12,155 bases of DNA from Desulfuromonadaceae bacterium (lineage in GTDB: Bacteria; Desulfobacterota; Desulfuromonadia; Desulfuromonadales; Geopsychrobacteraceae). The position numbers were made by a program, and so were the translations under genes. The stretch lies in contig WTCI01000020.1 of NCBI GenBank assembly GCA_013138655.1, positions 1 through 12,155 on the forward strand, given 5' to 3'. Numbering within the stretch: position 1 is the first letter of the stretch; the number at the start of each line of letters is the position of its first letter. Shown one piece after another: positions 5,794 to 12,155 of this stretch. The notes beneath the pieces were generated by a model that saw only the letters and a program-made list of their open reading frames with translations, was not told the origin of the DNA and did no database searches.

Positions 5794-6600
5794 ATGTCTG
5801 TAGAATTAAATAGTTTGCGAATGCGTGCGGAACGTGACAATCGGCATATTTCCGGTGCTGAACGGCTGGTCAGTTTAGAAGATCTCGGAACGGTCGCAGT
5901 TGATATGTTGCAGCGCGCCCTACAGCATCCGTGTGGGCAGGCTGAGCGGATTTATTTTTATGTTGAACCGATCAAATGCGAACAGCTGCTGTCAGGTTGC
6001 CTGCCTGATTTTTTTAACAATCAGGTCACTCATTGGCAGCAGGGGCGCGAACTGGCGAAGGAGATGCTGTTGGCTGCCGGAGTCAGCGCTACGGCCATTG
6101 CTGCCGCCATCCGGAACCTTGCCGATGGAGCAGCTCCTGGTGGGGTCAGCATGCGTGGTGCGATGTTGATCGATAGTAAAACTGGCGAACGACTGGAGCC
6201 GGATCAAGCGCGTGGTGTTCGGGTCAGCAGGATGGATTTGTCGGCGGGCGTCAGGGCGCAATTGCGTTCTCTGTTGGCTGCGCAAAAGCTGGATAATCCG
6301 CACGTTGTCGAAGCGCTGACCCTTGCGGCCAAAGTGCTGGCAGCTCCGGGGGTGGTGGCAGAACTTTGCTGGTCAGATGACCCAGACTACACGGCCGGTT
6401 ACGTTGCCACGGCAGATAAAAGATATCAGCGGATCAGTTTGCTCAAACCGGCGGGTGAAGAGCGGGGAGGGCGGGCCTTTTTTGTCCAGTGCGGCAAACA
6501 GAGACTCGCGGTACTCATCGATTGGCTGGAGCATCAACCGCTGATGATTGAGCGAGTTGGTCGTATCCATCCGGTCCGCTACTGGAGAGAAGAGTCATGA
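5794..6600 (+). CDS. bioW: 6-carboxyhexanoate--CoA ligase (pimeloyl-CoA synthetase)
   Basis: BioW activates free pimelate with ATP and CoA to pimeloyl-CoA, the substrate of BioF; it acts in the cytoplasm. The 268 residues match Bacillus subtilis BioW (about 259) along the whole length: LRMRAERDNRHISGAERLV (8-26), MRGAMLID (120-127), RGVRVSRMD (140-148), EALTLAAKV (173-181), AELCWSDDPDYTAGYVA (189-205), YQRISLLK and GGRAFFV (225-231), with HQPLMIE near the end. The ATG at 5794 is required to keep the conserved N-terminal strand; a later ATG at 5821 would cut into it. No Shine-Dalgarno sequence precedes 5794 and no other usable in-frame start exists before a stop at 5758. Its stop overlaps the bioF start (ATGA). 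It is the first gene of a biotin operon under a BirA operator. Confidence 0.93.
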   Translation: MSVELNSLRMRAERDNRHISGAERLVSLEDLGTVAVDMLQRALQHPCGQAERIYFYVEPIKCEQLLSGCLPDFFNNQVTHWQQGRELAKEMLLAAGVSATAIAAAIRNLADGAAPGGVSMRGAMLIDSKTGERLEPDQARGVRVSRMDLSAGVRAQLRSLLAAQKLDNPHVVEALTLAAKVLAAPGVVAELCWSDDPDYTAGYVATADKRYQRISLLKPAGEERGGRAFFVQCGKQRLAVLIDWLEHQPLMIERVGRIHPVRYWREES

Positions 6601-7772
6601 CAGGGTTGCAGCATTGTTTGACCGATCTTGCAGAACGGGGAATGTTGCGGACTTTGCGTGAAATTGAGACGGCTCAAGGCCCGCGGGTCAAGATTGCCGG
6701 TCAAGAACTGTTGCTGCTTTGTTCCAATAATTACCTCGGTCTGGCAAATCATCCCGCGTTGATTGAGGCAGCATGTAAGGCAACGACCGATTTCGGTGCC
6801 GGTTCCGGCGCCAGCCGCCTGATTTCCGGGAGCATGTCGTTGCATCATCGCCTGGAAGAGCGTATCGCAGACTTTAAGGGGACTGAGGCTGCGTTGGTAT
6901 TTAATAGCGGTTATGCGGCAAACAACGGGATTATTCAGGGGTTGCTCGGCCCGGAGGATACGGTTTTTTCTGACAGTCTCAACCACGCTTCCATCATAGA
7001 CGGCTGCCGCCTGTCCGGGGCGCAAATTCTGGTCTACCCGCACAATGACATGCTTGCACTGGAGCAGCTTCTTGAGCACGCAGGCAAGGAGCGGCAGGGG
7101 CGCTGGTTGATTGTGACTGATGGCGTTTTCAGTATGGATGGGGATCTGGCACCACTGGACAAACTGGTCGACCTAAAAGAGCGTTTTGATGCCTGGCTGA
7201 TGGTTGATGATGCCCATGGTGGTGGGGTGCTGGGTGAACATGGCCGTGGTACTGCGGAATATTTTCATTGTCTTGAGAAGATTGATTTGCAGATGGGGAC
7301 CTTTGGAAAAGCTTTCGGCAGCTTTGGCGCCTATCTTGCGGCCGGCCGTGAAATCATAGAGACCTTGATTAACCGGTCGCGCAGCTTTATTTTTTCCACC
7401 AGCCTCCCCCCCGGGGTGTTGGGAGCAAACTTGGCTGCAATCGATCTGGTTGATGGTGTGGAGGGGCGGCGGCGGCGGAGCCGGCTGGCGGCAAATCGTC
7501 AACTCTTCGGTCATTTACTTGCCGAGGCGGGTCTGGATCTTTGTGGCAGCAATAGCCAGATTGTCCCGGTTATGATCGGGGATCCTGAACCGACCATGTC
7601 GGCGACGGAAAAGCTTTTTTCGGCAGGAATTTTTCTCAGTGGTATCCGCCCGCCAACCGTGCCTCCCGGAACATGCCGATTGCGAGCCACATTGATGGCT
7701 GATCATACGCCGTATGAACTTCGCCAGGCTGCGCAGTTGTTGATTTCAGTTGTCCGTGGCGAGCAGCTGTGA
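6597..7772 (+). CDS. bioF: 8-amino-7-oxononanoate synthase (KAPA synthase)
   Basis: BioF is a PLP enzyme that condenses pimeloyl-CoA or pimeloyl-ACP with L-alanine to 8-amino-7-oxononanoate. The 391 residues equal the usual family length (about 385). Motifs: SNNYLGLA (43-50), GAGSGASRLISGS (67-79), NSGYAANNG (103-111), LNHASIIDG with the PLP-stacking His (130), DGVFSMDGD (175-183), VDDAHGGGVLG with Asp and His (203-213), TFGKAFGSFGA with the Schiff-base Lys (238), and SFIFSTSLPPG (263-273). The start overlaps the bioW stop by four bases and its own stop overlaps the bioH start, so translation is likely coupled. Other alpha-oxoamine synthases (KBL, ALAS, SPT) are close relatives, but the operon context settles the call. 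It is the point where the BioW and BioC-BioH routes meet. Confidence 0.95.
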   Translation: MTGLQHCLTDLAERGMLRTLREIETAQGPRVKIAGQELLLLCSNNYLGLANHPALIEAACKATTDFGAGSGASRLISGSMSLHHRLEERIADFKGTEAALVFNSGYAANNGIIQGLLGPEDTVFSDSLNHASIIDGCRLSGAQILVYPHNDMLALEQLLEHAGKERQGRWLIVTDGVFSMDGDLAPLDKLVDLKERFDAWLMVDDAHGGGVLGEHGRGTAEYFHCLEKIDLQMGTFGKAFGSFGAYLAAGREIIETLINRSRSFIFSTSLPPGVLGANLAAIDLVDGVEGRRRRSRLAANRQLFGHLLAEAGLDLCGSNSQIVPVMIGDPEPTMSATEKLFSAGIFLSGIRPPTVPPGTCRLRATLMADHTPYELRQAAQLLISVVRGEQL

Positions 7773-8587
7773 CCGATTTTCAGCAGCTGCAGCTTAGCGC
7801 ATTGCCTGATGGTCGGCGGGTCGCCTGGCGCGAGCAAGGGTCAGGACCATCACTGATCATGCTGCATGGCTGGTCGCTGTCTTCGGTCGTTTTCAGTGAA
7901 GTTGCCGTTTCCTTAGCAAAGCATTTTCGGGTTCTTTGTCCCGATCTGCCGGGACATGGGCAATCAGACCGCAGTTCTGAATGCTCTTTGGACAGTTTTT
8001 CCCAAACGATTTCAGCATGGGCTAAACAGCTCAATTTAATTGAAACGGCTTTGCTGGGCTGGTCACTTGGTGGGCAGGTTGCCATGCAGTTAACGTTGCA
8101 GAAACGGCTGGATGTAAAGAAGCTTTTGCTCGTAGCAACAACTCCCTGTTTCTGCCAGATGGGTGATTGGGAGTTTGGTTTGCCGCTGACGCAGCTCAAG
8201 CTGCTGGAGCGCAATTTGGGGCGCGCTTTTGAGAAAACCATGGCAGATTTCTTTCAACTGCAATTTGTCGGAGAAAATCTACCCGAAGAACGTTATCGGC
8301 AGATTCTCAAGTTTGCCGTGCGAGTTGGGTGGATGCCGGAGCCTGCAGCGGCTCGTGAGACTTTGGCTGTTCTGGAAACAACCGATTTACGTGAGGCCTT
8401 GGCAGCAATCCAGGTTCCGACATTGGTTATGCATGGTGATTTGGATCAGATTGTTCCCTTTGCTGCGGGGGAATTTCTGGCCGCAAAAATTTCTACCGCT
8501 CAACTGTGTCGCATAACAGCTGTTGGGCATGCGCCATTTTTCAGTTGCCCTGAAAAGAGTGTGTCCCAATGGCTCAAATTTCTCTAG
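7769..8587 (+). CDS. bioH: Pimeloyl-ACP methyl ester carboxylesterase
   Basis: BioH is a cytoplasmic alpha/beta hydrolase that removes the methyl group put on by BioC, giving pimeloyl-ACP for BioF. The protein has 272 residues and a GTG start overlapping the bioF stop (GTGA). Visible: the oxyanion-loop motif LHGW (32-35), PDLPGHGQSD (58-67), the nucleophile elbow GWSLGG with Ser99, identical to E. coli BioH, VATTPCFC (122-129, cf. VASSPCF in E. coli), HGDLDQIVP with catalytic Asp226, and GHAPFFS with His254. These details favour BioH over a generic hydrolase. It overlaps the bioC start by 19 nt. Confidence 0.9.
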   Translation: MTDFQQLQLSALPDGRRVAWREQGSGPSLIMLHGWSLSSVVFSEVAVSLAKHFRVLCPDLPGHGQSDRSSECSLDSFSQTISAWAKQLNLIETALLGWSLGGQVAMQLTLQKRLDVKKLLLVATTPCFCQMGDWEFGLPLTQLKLLERNLGRAFEKTMADFFQLQFVGENLPEERYRQILKFAVRVGWMPEPAAARETLAVLETTDLREALAAIQVPTLVMHGDLDQIVPFAAGEFLAAKISTAQLCRITAVGHAPFFSCPEKSVSQWLKFL

Positions 8588-9384
8588 TCACTGTGAAAAA
8601 AACGATCGACAAGCGGCAGGTTCGGCAGCATTTTTCCTCACATGCCCGGGATTACGATCGTTATGCACGTGTACAGAAAACGGTCGCAGAGAAATTGTGC
8701 AAACGTCTTTTGCCATTGTCCGGTTCCTGGCGTCATGCGTTGGAAATCGGTTGTGGAACCGGGATGCTCAGTCAACAGGTCGCCGGTTGTTTTCCTGATT
8801 TACCGCTGGTGTTGTCTGACCTTGCTCATGGCATGAGTCAACATACACAACAGCTTCAGCCACGTTCTCCGGTGTGTGACGCCGATGCGGCAGCTTTACC
8901 CTTTGTCAAGGCAAGTTTTGATCTGGTTTTGTCCAGTTCTGTCTATCAATGGTTAAATGATCTGCCGAATGCCTTTTCCGAGGTTGCCAGAGTTTTGCAG
9001 CGCGATGGTCTTTTGGCACTGGCTTTTTTTGGCGAGCGAACCTTGTTCGAGTTAAAAGAGTCGCATCAATGGGCTTTGGCAGAAAAGTTATCGCATGGAC
9101 AGTTTTTTCCGAACCTTGAAGCCGTTTCCTGCGCGCTGCAGAATAAGTTTGAAATACTGCAATTAGAATCTGAAATTGAAGTCGAGTGGCATACCGGCGT
9201 TCCGGCTCTGTTGCGGAATCTAAAAAAAATCGGGGCGCAAAATGCCAGCGAGCAACGCCCTCAGGGGTTGGCATCCCGTCAGGTCATGCAGAAAATGATC
9301 AACAGGTATCAACAGCAGTATGGTGCTGAGCAGGGCATCCCTGCGACTTACGAAGTAATTTATCTGCTGGCAAGGAGTTTGTAA
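8569..9384 (+). CDS. bioC: Malonyl-[ACP] O-methyltransferase
   Basis: BioC methylates the free carboxyl of a malonyl thioester using SAM, letting the fatty acid synthesis cycle build the pimeloyl chain. There are 271 residues from the ATG at 8569, which overlaps bioH by 19 nt; a GTG at 8593 is an alternative start just before the conserved part. Motifs: the BioC-type N-terminus VRQHFSSHARDYDRYARVQ (18-36), SAM motif I LEIGCGTG (58-65), DADAAALPF and SFDLVLSSSVYQWLND, then the BioC-specific FFGERTLFELKE and GVPALLRNLKKIGAQN, which separate it from other small methyltransferases. It is the last gene of the operon; no clear terminator follows before the tautomerase promoter. Confidence 0.92.
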   Translation: MAQISLVTVKKTIDKRQVRQHFSSHARDYDRYARVQKTVAEKLCKRLLPLSGSWRHALEIGCGTGMLSQQVAGCFPDLPLVLSDLAHGMSQHTQQLQPRSPVCDADAAALPFVKASFDLVLSSSVYQWLNDLPNAFSEVARVLQRDGLLALAFFGERTLFELKESHQWALAEKLSHGQFFPNLEAVSCALQNKFEILQLESEIEVEWHTGVPALLRNLKKIGAQNASEQRPQGLASRQVMQKMINRYQQQYGAEQGIPATYEVIYLLARSL

Positions 9385-9400
9385 GCTTTTCATTTGTCTA

Positions 9401-9428
9401 TTGATTCTTTTCTGGCTCAGGCTATACT
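9401..9428 (+). promoter_or_regulatory. Sigma-70-like promoter for the tautomerase gene
   Basis: TTGATT (9401-9406), a 16-nt spacer and TATACT (9423-9428) lie in the short gap after bioC. They suggest that the tautomerase gene is transcribed separately from the biotin operon. Confidence 0.6.
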
Positions 9429-9471
9429 GAGAGATCAAATTTTTTGAACAATGTTGAAAGGAGGCCGTCAG

Positions 9472-9669
9472 ATGCCTGTCGTGACAGTACGTCTTGTTGG
9501 TGGAATTAGTGCCGAGAAAAAAGAAGAGTTGATGGCTCAGATTACTTTGACGATGAAAGAGGTGCTGGGGAAAAATCCTGAAGCAACCCATGTGATTATC
9601 GAAGAGGTTCCCGCTGAAAACTGGGGGATTCGTGGTAAGACGGTTGCTGCGATTCAAGCTGGAAAATAG
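9472..9669 (+). CDS. 4-oxalocrotonate tautomerase family protein
   Basis: This small 65-residue enzyme of the tautomerase superfamily typically forms cytoplasmic hexamers. The start at 9472 is decisive: AAAGGAGG (9457-9464) lies upstream, and removal of Met leaves the N-terminal Pro that serves as catalytic base in this family (MPVVTVRLVGG). An ATG at 9451 in the same frame would bury that Pro and is rejected. The pattern SAEKKEELMAQITLTMKEVLGKNPEATHVIIEEVPAENWGIRGK is characteristic, including the internal Arg region. The family acts on enol/keto acids, but without an aromatic meta-cleavage pathway nearby the physiological substrate is unknown. It has its own promoter and terminator. Confidence 0.9.
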   Translation: MPVVTVRLVGGISAEKKEELMAQITLTMKEVLGKNPEATHVIIEEVPAENWGIRGKTVAAIQAGK

Positions 9670-9681
9670 AAAATGTTTCAT

Positions 9682-9723
9682 AAAAAAGCAACGGCTGCCA
9701 TATCAGGCGACCGTTGCTTTTTT
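9682..9723. terminator. Bidirectional intrinsic terminator
   Basis: AAAAAAGCAACGG (9682-9694) pairs perfectly with CCGTTGCTTTTTT (9711-9723), 13 bp, with a small inner GCC/GGC pairing in the 16-nt loop. A run of six A on the left and six T on the right gives a U tail on both strands. It separates the convergent tautomerase and arsR-type genes. Confidence 0.9.
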
Positions 9724-9748
9724 ATCAGTAGACCCTTCTTGCCGAAGC

Positions 9749-10066
9749 TCACCTGCAGTTGATCTCTCCATGAAAGATTGCCCCGACAATCCGTTTCGCC
9801 TCAGGTGAGGTGACCTGGTAGAAAACTTCAACCCCTTCCCGGCGCCCCGTAATGATGTCTTTATTTTTCAGCAAGGCAAGGTGTTGAGAGACGGTTGCCT
9901 GTGGCAAACCAAGGCATTCCCAGATTTTTTTGACATTACAGGACTGGGACATCAGACCGGCAACAATTTTCAGCCGGATCGGGTGACCAAGTACCTTGAG
10001 TATTTCTGATTCACGGTCGTAATCTTGTTTCTTGTCGAAAGGAATTTCCTCGGCAACATCAGTCAT
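9749..10066 (-). CDS. ArsR/SmtB-family winged-helix transcriptional regulator
   Basis: This 105-residue DNA-binding repressor has the ArsR fold: EILKVLGHPIRLKIVAGL (21-38), then helix 3 NVKKIWECLGL and recognition helix QATVSQHLALLKNKDI (56-71), then the wing TGRREGVEVFYQV (73-85). Cys residues are at 43, 51 and 104. There is no CVC metal site as in classical ArsR, so an arsenite response is not supported; a thiol, persulfide or other metal response is possible but unproven. The start at 10066 has AAGGTGAAG just upstream. It converges on the tautomerase gene across a shared terminator. Its promoter overlaps the divergent promoter of the RNA at 10150-10315, so this RNA and arsR itself are the most likely targets. 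Confidence 0.9.
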   Translation of the reverse strand: MTDVAEEIPFDKKQDYDRESEILKVLGHPIRLKIVAGLMSQSCNVKKIWECLGLPQATVSQHLALLKNKDIITGRREGVEVFYQVTSPEAKRIVGAIFHGEINCR

Positions 10067-10100
10067 ATTTCTTCACCTTTAATTGTATTTTGATATATGG

Positions 10101-10129
10101 ATGTTAGTAGGATTTGTAAAATAGGTCAA
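10101..10129 (-). promoter_or_regulatory. Sigma-70 promoter of the ArsR-family gene
   Basis: On the minus strand TTGACC (10129-10124) lies 17 nt before TAACAT (10106-10101). It overlaps the divergent promoter at 10114-10142, so the two may compete or share one operator. Confidence 0.6.
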
Positions 10130-10142
10130 GCTTGTTTATAGC
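10114..10142 (+). promoter_or_regulatory. Sigma-70 promoter of the structured RNA
   Basis: TTGTAA (10114-10119), 17 nt, TATAGC (10137-10142). Transcription would start near 10149, about 12 nt before the closing stem of the RNA. Confidence 0.55.
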
Positions 10143-10149
10143 ATACTTT

Positions 10150-10315
10150 GCTTATCGGTTTGTAACTGTTCAGCGAGATGTGCTGGTGATGCCCATGGAA
10201 AGGGTGTCTGTCGCCCGGATGGCGACAGACAAGCCCCAGGGATGGGTTCATGCGGCCCTTGGAATGGGCGGCACCAGACCATCAGCACCCGTTCTGAATA
10301 GTTACATCGGTTTTT
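10150..10315 (+). ncRNA. Candidate CsrA/RsmA-sequestering small RNA (CsrB/RsmZ-like)
   Basis: No credible protein is encoded in the 250 bases between the ArsR-family and DUF3108 genes, but a structured RNA can be drawn. Ends pair over 13 bp (10161-10173 with 10294-10306, one G-T), then GTGCTG (10180-10185) pairs with CAGCAC (10283-10288). Between them are four hairpins in a row, each with GGA in the loop: CCC-ATGGAAA-GGG (10192-10204); a 10-11 bp stem with loop CGGAT (10205-10231); CCC-AGGGAT-GGG (10235-10246); GCCC-TTGGAAT-GGGC (10255-10269). GGA triplets start at 10197, 10217, 10240 and 10261, a steady 20-23 nt spacing. Known: CsrB, CsrC, RsmY and RsmZ trap CsrA through repeated loop GGA motifs. 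Inferred: this RNA does the same. A T5 tract at 10311-10315 may end it. Alternatives: an mRNA leader of the DUF3108 gene, or another RNA class. Confidence 0.6.
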
Positions 10316-10339
10316 AAATTGCGACGAAATGGTGCAGTG

Positions 10340-11182
10340 ATGTGCAAGAAAATATTCCTGCGTGTTTTGCTTGTCCTGATTCTTCTGTTTGTGCCGTTAA
10401 TCGTCTCGGTAGAAGCGCAGCTTGAAAATTCCTCGCAGAAGAATCATCCGATAGAAAATCTTGTTGGGGAAAAGCTTTATTATGATGTTTCTTTTCTCTG
10501 GTTTAAACGCTTGGCAGAAGGATCTATCAGTCTGCAACGTGCGGAACAACCGGGAACTTACCTGGCCGTTATGCAGGCTCGCACGCTCGGGATGGCAGCT
10601 TTTTTTACCAGGAACCGGATCGAAAAATATCAGACCCTGCTGGAAATCGGTCCGACTGGGTTGCTGCGTCCGTTACTGCATAGTTCTCATACTTTTAAAG
10701 GTTCAGGTGACCAGCAGCGAGAAAAGCGAACCACTTACAGATTTGATTTTAGCGCCAGACAGGTTCACTACAAAAAAGTCAAAAATGGGCGGGTGGATGC
10801 GGATGAGCTGTTGTCGTTGGAAACCGACGGACCGGTTTTTGACATTCTCAGCGCTTTTTATAATTTGCGGATTGAGTCTTTTGGAAAAATTGCTCACCGG
10901 AAAATCGTTCTGCCGACATTTCACCGTAAAGGAGTCGAGGAAATTGTTGTTGCACCGGTAGAGAAACTCAGCAGCAGTGAGCAAAAGTTTTTTGCTGACA
11001 CGACTCTGCTCTTTAAAGTGTTGGTGGATCCCTCTGTATTTAAGACCAAGGGGCGTGATCTGTATGTCGGTTTTGACGAAAAAAATCGCTTGGAAAAAGG
11101 GATAATCAAAAACGTTATTGGCTTGGGTGATGTAAAGGGTGTGCTGCGCCATGACCTGTCATTTTTCCCGCCTGAAGATTAA
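10340..11182 (+). CDS. Exported DUF3108 family protein
   Basis: This 280-residue protein has a clear signal peptide: basic start MCKKIF, hydrophobic core LRVLLVLILLFVPLIV, and a likely cut after VEA (about residue 27), so it is periplasmic or outer-membrane associated. The mature part follows the DUF3108 pattern: GEKLYYDVSFLWFKRLAEGSISL near the start, an RIEKYQTLLEIGPTGLLRPL segment, FDILSAFYNLR, and a C-terminal beta-rich part ending near GDVKGVLRHD. DUF3108 proteins are thought to have a beta-sheet fold; no enzymatic role is known to me. The start is placed at ATG 10340, although no good ribosome-binding site is seen; an in-frame TTG at 10319 is less likely. It lies 24 nt after the T tract of the RNA element, so read-through from that promoter may express it. 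Confidence 0.85.
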   Translation: MCKKIFLRVLLVLILLFVPLIVSVEAQLENSSQKNHPIENLVGEKLYYDVSFLWFKRLAEGSISLQRAEQPGTYLAVMQARTLGMAAFFTRNRIEKYQTLLEIGPTGLLRPLLHSSHTFKGSGDQQREKRTTYRFDFSARQVHYKKVKNGRVDADELLSLETDGPVFDILSAFYNLRIESFGKIAHRKIVLPTFHRKGVEEIVVAPVEKLSSSEQKFFADTTLLFKVLVDPSVFKTKGRDLYVGFDEKNRLEKGIIKNVIGLGDVKGVLRHDLSFFPPED

Positions 11183-11229
11183 GTCAGGGGTTGGTCTGCC
11201 GAATTTTTGCTTTGTCAACAGGAGAATAC

Positions 11230-12155
11230 ATGCAATCAGCAGAAAGGGTGTTTGTTGTCGGACATCGTAACCCGGATTCTGATTCAATCTGCAGTGCGAT
11301 TGCCTATGCTGAGTTGCGGCGCTTGCAGGGCCTGGAAAAAGTTCAGCCGGCCAGAGCCGGGCATATCAATCAACAAACGGAATTTGTCCTGAATCGGTTG
11401 GGGATTGAAGTGCCGCAGTTGTTGGCTGATGTGCATCCACGGATTAAAGATGTGGTCACAGAAGAGGTTGTGACCATCCATGAGTCGGAGCCGCTGTCAA
11501 AAGCCATAGAGCTTTATCATCAGCATCACATCCGCATGCTGCCGGTGGTCGATGACGATTTCCACGCGAGGGGGATGCTGCTGCTGAAATCGGTATCCGA
11601 GCGGTTCCTGGTGCCGACTGAGCCGGAAAAGATGCGGCGTGTCAGGGCATCGTTGGCTTCTATCCAATGCTGCCTCGGAGCAGTCGCACATCATCTGGTG
11701 GAAGCGGAACAGATAGAAGATTTCAGTCTTTATGTCGGCGCCCGTTGTGAAGCAAGTTTCCGCAACTGGGTTGACGAAATTATCCCGAGGAAATCCATTC
11801 TGATTACCGGAGACCGGGAAGGGATTCAAAAACTGGCAATTGAGGCGGGGGTGCGTTTGCTGATTGTCTCCGGGAAGTCTCAGCTCAGTGAAGATTTACT
11901 TGCTGCTGCGAAAGTCAAGGGGGTCTCGGTTCTCGTCAGTGATTATGATACCGCCAACAGTGTCTGGTTGACCCGCATGGCAACCCCGGTCGGTGAGTTG
12001 GTTGATGATGATTTTATGTCCGTCAGCCCCAATGATCTGCTTGAGGATCTGCGATTGATGTTGTTGCACAGTAAAGATCCGGGGGCGATCGTCGTATCTG
12101 CCGATGAACAAAAAGTCTGGGGGATTGCAACCAAGAGCCATTTGATCAAAAGCTC
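11230..12155 (+). CDS. Putative manganese-dependent inorganic pyrophosphatase with CBS and DRTGG domains, 5' part
   Basis: The reading frame is open from the ATG at 11230 to the window end (308 codons); AGGAG (11220-11224) precedes the start. It hydrolyses pyrophosphate to phosphate in the cytoplasm as a family II (DHH) enzyme. Residues 7-26 hold the metal-binding start VVGHRNPDSDSICSAIAYAE (His12, Asp16, Asp18). Instead of continuing as a plain DHH domain, the chain goes into a regulatory insert: first CBS domain (about 79-125, TEEVVTIHESEPLSKAIELY and MLPVVDDD), DRTGG domain (about 137-250) and the start of a second CBS domain (about 256-306). Known: in such CBS-PPases adenine nucleotides bind the CBS pair and control activity. 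The second half with the remaining DHH and DHHA2 parts lies beyond the window. It is 47 nt after the DUF3108 gene. Confidence 0.9.
   Translation, partial: MQSAERVFVVGHRNPDSDSICSAIAYAELRRLQGLEKVQPARAGHINQQTEFVLNRLGIEVPQLLADVHPRIKDVVTEEVVTIHESEPLSKAIELYHQHHIRMLPVVDDDFHARGMLLLKSVSERFLVPTEPEKMRRVRASLASIQCCLGAVAHHLVEAEQIEDFSLYVGARCEASFRNWVDEIIPRKSILITGDREGIQKLAIEAGVRLLIVSGKSQLSEDLLAAAKVKGVSVLVSDYDTANSVWLTRMATPVGELVDDDFMSVSPNDLLEDLRLMLLHSKDPGAIVVSADEQKVWGIATKSHLIKS

Noticed and set aside
9451..9471. Start of the tautomerase at ATG 9451.
   Set aside because: It would place seven extra residues before the catalytic N-terminal proline and would overlap the strong ribosome-binding site.
10081..10140. 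A clear ArsR operator dyad in the divergent promoter region.
   Set aside because: Only short weak symmetries were found (for example CAAGCTTG at 10127-10134); none is long enough to call an operator.
10150..10315. 6S RNA, SRP RNA, tmRNA or a known riboswitch (cobalamin, c-di-GMP).
   Set aside because: Size and closing stem fit 6S loosely, but there is no single large central bubble; SRP loop motifs, a tmRNA acceptor end and riboswitch signature boxes were not found. The serial GGA loops are not explained by these classes.
10132..10317. A 61-residue open frame across the structured RNA region.
   Set aside because: It begins without a ribosome-binding site and its sequence is dictated by the paired RNA arms; the palindromic structure explains the region better than coding.

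Overview
The window is about 12.2 kb of compact bacterial chromosome with moderate GC. Its gene content suggests a deltaproteobacterium of the Desulfuromonadales/Geobacter type. The pointers are a DUF3014 protein, a cluster of small proteins ending in Y-x-G-P-E-R-R, a free-standing BioD-like/DRTGG protein and a CBS-DRTGG family II pyrophosphatase. This assignment rests on protein resemblance read by eye, not on a database search. No transposase, integrase, tRNA, rRNA or CRISPR array was seen.

Left part (1-3600): the 3' two thirds of dxs (isoprenoid precursor synthesis) ends at a hairpin. A BioD-like P-loop/DRTGG gene follows, with a small protein gene directly behind it. That small protein and the next two genes (2574-2792, 2941-3126, 3293-3496) are three diverged copies of one 61-72 residue family. 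Each is followed by a hairpin.

Middle (3596-5793): a membrane-anchored DUF3014 protein on the minus strand is divergent from a putative RlmI/RlmK-type methyltransferase. A perfect 34-bp palindrome lies between them. After the methyltransferase comes an 83-bp two-hairpin repeat of the kind often scattered through bacterial chromosomes, then a clear BirA-type biotin operator.

Biotin operon (5794-9384): bioW, bioF, bioH and bioC are packed with overlapping stops and starts. The operon therefore encodes both known ways of making the pimeloyl precursor (BioW from free pimelate; BioC-BioH from malonyl thioester through fatty acid synthesis) plus BioF, which uses the product. bioA, bioB and bioD are not in the window. 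The bioW start has no Shine-Dalgarno sequence and sits where transcription from a TTGACA promoter overlapping the operator should begin, so the message may be leaderless.

Right part (9385-12155): a 4-oxalocrotonate tautomerase-like gene with its own promoter ends at a bidirectional terminator shared with a convergent ArsR-family regulator. Divergent from arsR, from a promoter that overlaps the arsR promoter, lies the most interesting element: a likely structured RNA of about 165 nt (10150-10315). It has a 13-bp closing stem and four successive small hairpins, each showing GGA in its loop at about 20-nt spacing, which is the architecture of CsrA/RsmA-sequestering RNAs. A secreted DUF3108 protein and the 5' part of a CBS-DRTGG manganese-dependent pyrophosphatase complete the window.
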